Positions 62,604 to 64,000 of a DNA stretch of 64,000 nt are shown here, piece after piece. Made by a program: the position numbers and the translations under genes. The notes under the pieces are model-generated. The model made no database searches. It had not been told where the DNA came from and saw nothing but the letters and a program-made list of their open reading frames with translations. Each line of letters opens with the position of its first letter. The first letter of the stretch is position 1. The DNA comes from Patagioenas fasciata (Eukaryota; Chordata; Aves; Columbiformes; Columbidae), in assembly GCF_037038585.1 (NCBI RefSeq), contig NC_092520.1, forward strand, positions 12,531,001 to 12,595,000. The letters run 5' to 3'.

Positions 62604-62699
62604 GTGGGACTACTTCAACAGAAACTGGAAGACTTAAAGAAAACTAAATATGAAATGGCTCAGAATTACAAAACTCAGCTTCAAGTACTGAAATCTCAA
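62604..62699 (+). CDS. DEUP1: DEUP1 coding exon, codons 70-101
   Basis: The exon lies between AACTGTAG (acceptor ending 62603) and GTAAGA (donor at 62700) and is in phase 0 at both ends. It encodes VGLLQQKLEDLKKTKYEMAQ followed by NYKTQLQVLKSQ, a heptad-patterned coiled coil. DEUP1 of mammals has VGLLRQKL at the same place directly after LDQKGQE, which ties this exon to the previous one. Reading past the donor runs about 50 codons into the intron and the hAT MITE before a stop, so retention would give a truncated protein. The next exon is outside the window; I checked the 3' part of the window and found no frame-compatible exon. Confidence 0.9.
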
Positions 62700-62771
62700 G
62701 TAAGAAAAGTGTCGGTTATGTTATTTTGTGACTTTAGTATAAAGGGCTTATACATGCCTAATGGTCTAGAA

Positions 62772-62927
62772 CAGGGCTGTCAAACTCATTTCCACTGGGG
62801 GCCACATCAGCTTTGCGATTGCCTTCAAAGGGCCAAATGTAATTTTAGGACTGTATAAATGTAACTACTCCAGTAGTTACATTTATAGTAGTTACATCCC
62901 CTGGTGGAAATGAGCTTGGCACCCCTG
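62772..62927. mobile_element. hAT-type MITE copy 3, in DEUP1 intron 4
   Basis: Terminal inverted repeats CAGGGCTGTCAAACTC and GAGCTTGGCACCCCTG enclose 156 bp, only 72 bp after the exon-4 donor. The 8-bp flanks GTCTAGAA and GTGTAGGT agree at 5 of 8 positions, so the target duplication has decayed. It holds an extra internal hairpin (CTCCAGTAGTTACATTTATAG with GTAGTTACAT) absent from copy 2. Confidence 0.85.
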
Positions 62928-63348
62928 GTGTAGGTTTACATTTATGGATTTGGGAAAGATTAATTGTGTCATATAAATGATGATGACTATAGCTTCCTGC
63001 TGGGTTCAATTATAATTTCTTTATTGGCATGTCCAAAATCTTTGGATGGATTTTGATGTCATTGTGACGAAGACTCTATTTCCTGACTTTGGACTAATAA
63101 CCTGAAACCTTGGTGAATGAAGAAAATAGGTAATTTGAATTCATGCTAATAACACTCTGATGCCCATTAGGAATTTTAAGACTGAAACTATTCTTATGTC
63201 TTTGCTATATTTTTTCTGGTTTTAGTTTGCCTGACTTACAGGGATTATTAAAGTGGTCTGATTGCTTTCCGTAAGGAAACATGGTAACCAAACTAGAGTA
63301 ACCTGAGTTATTGACATTGATAATTTGTTTGGGGTTTATTTATTTTGG

Positions 63349-63955
63349 TGTGCACTTGCAGCCCAGAAGGCCAATTGTATCTTGGGCTGCATCAGAAGGA
63401 GCGTGGCCAGCAGGTGGAGGGAGGTGATTCTGCCCCTCTGCTCCACTCTGGTGAGACCCCACCTGGAGTCCTGTGTCCAGCTCTGGAGCCCTCAGTGCAG
63501 GAAAGACATGGACCTGTTGGAGAGGGGCCAGAGGAGCCACAGAAATGATCAGAGGCTGGAACAGCTCTGCTGGGAGGACAGGCTGAGAGAGCTGGGGTTG
63601 TTCACCCTGGAGAAGAGAAGGCTCTGGGGAGACCTTATTGCAGCCTTTCAGTACTTAAAGGGATGGGAACAGACTTTTTAGCAGGGCCTGTAGTGACAGG
63701 AGAAGGGGCAAGGTTTTTAAACTGAAGGAGAGTAGATTTAGACTGGACATAAGGAAGAATTTTTTTTTCGATGAGCATGGTGAATAGGTTGCCCAGAGAA
63801 GCTGTGGAAGCCCCATCTTCGGAAGTGTTCATTGTTTGGTTGGGTGGAGCTTCAGTGAACCTGAACAAGTGAAAGATGTCCTTGCCCATGGCAGGGAGGT
63901 TGGACTAGATGATCTTTCAAGGTCTCTTCCAGCCTAAACCATTCTATGGTTCTGC
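63349..63955 (+). mobile_element. CR1 LINE fragment in DEUP1 intron 4, plus orientation
   Basis: 5'-truncated at TGTGCACTTGCAGCCC. The C-terminal ORF2 frame is open from about 63349 to 63681 and ends in a stop after GWEQTF. Its first 85 residues ([20 protein letters not shown] to LRELGLF) are identical to those of the minus-strand copy at 29.73-30.06 kb. It then passes through 3' UTR sequence (GGACTAGATGATCTTTCAAG) to a tail CCATTCTATGGTTCTG. Confidence 0.92.
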
Positions 63956-64000
63956 AATCTATTTGTCTGTGTTTGCTCTTTATCAATATTTTTGTTTCTA

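Larger units (their letters stand above)
52140..64000 (+). other. DEUP1: DEUP1 gene, 5' part (promoter, exons 1-4, introns); continues past the window
   Basis: Gene-level entry. DEUP1 (CCDC67) is a coiled-coil protein, a paralogue of CEP63, that scaffolds deuterosomes and recruits CEP152 for de novo centriole formation in multiciliated cells. Three coding exons (54093-54136, 61103-61265, 62604-62699) have good AG and GT borders and join in phase 2 and phase 0 to give 101 uninterrupted codons. Residues 62-79 (SKLDQKGQEVGLLQQKLE) resemble the DEUP1 N-terminus much more than the CEP63 equivalent, which reads more like HKEVGMLHQQVE. The human protein is about 600 residues, so roughly one sixth is here. 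Introns hold two CR1s and two hAT MITEs. The first exon is not pinned down. Confidence 0.85.

Noticed and set aside
61103-62699. CEP63 instead of DEUP1
   Set aside because: The paralogue shares the general pattern, but WERKM-ALE, LDQKGQE and VGLL-QKL are the DEUP1 versions.
63181-63260. Possible DEUP1 exon 5 after the TTTTCTGGTTTTAG acceptor-like site
   Set aside because: The frame required by exon 4 meets a TGA after two codons, and no donor or DEUP1-like sequence follows.
1-64000. tRNA, rRNA, snRNA or microRNA genes
   Set aside because: No A/B-box tRNA pattern, conserved snRNA segment or convincing isolated precursor hairpin was recognised by eye. A covariance-model search would be needed to exclude them fully.

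Overview
The window is nuclear DNA from a bird, most likely a neoavian rather than a galliform. It is AT-rich and gene-poor. Its dominant interspersed repeats are CR1 LINE fragments, most of them 5'-truncated and ending in the 8-mer-type tail typical of CR1, alongside solo LTRs of avian endogenous retroviruses. There are no operons, bacterial genes or CRISPR arrays.

Only one protein-coding gene can be supported: the 5' end of DEUP1 (deuterosome assembly protein 1, formerly CCDC67) on the + strand. It begins at a CpG island at about 52.14-52.87 kb that holds an RFX X-box-like palindrome and an E2F-like site. Three exons follow: the start-codon exon 54072-54136, then 61103-61265 and 62604-62699. 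They splice in frame to give the first 101 codons, and the rest of the gene lies beyond the right edge. DEUP1 builds the deuterosome, the platform that mass-produces centrioles in multiciliated cells, so the promoter motifs fit its known biology.

Positions 1-52 kb are the intergenic flank upstream of DEUP1. No exon of another gene was recognised there. The flank holds: two solo LTRs of one ERV family on the minus strand (2850-3917 and 19685-20460, each with a perfect 5-bp target duplication); a different solo LTR on the plus strand (39964-40529); a probable further LTR fragment near 18.9-19.2 kb; a palindromic MITE (24170-24397); and CR1 copies near 1.8, 10.9, 12.0, 15.6, 15.9, 17.0, 29.4-30.85, 35.3-37.05 (nested), 40.8, 47.0-47.8 and 50.2-50.9 kb. 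Two more CR1 copies lie inside DEUP1 introns (53.0-53.4 and 63.3-63.95 kb). A small hAT-type MITE occurs three times (30325-30457 inside a CR1, 56824-56959 and 62772-62927 in DEUP1 introns), with identifiable 8-bp target duplications for at least two copies.

The most unusual structure is in the first solo LTR. About twelve short hairpins, spaced roughly 31 bp apart, fall into three stem classes that differ by paired, compensatory changes. They lie between the LTR's TATA box and its poly(A) signal, so they would be transcribed in the viral R region. The sister LTR at 19.7 kb keeps only one such unit. This looks like an expansion of an RNA or DNA structural element in a bird ERV.
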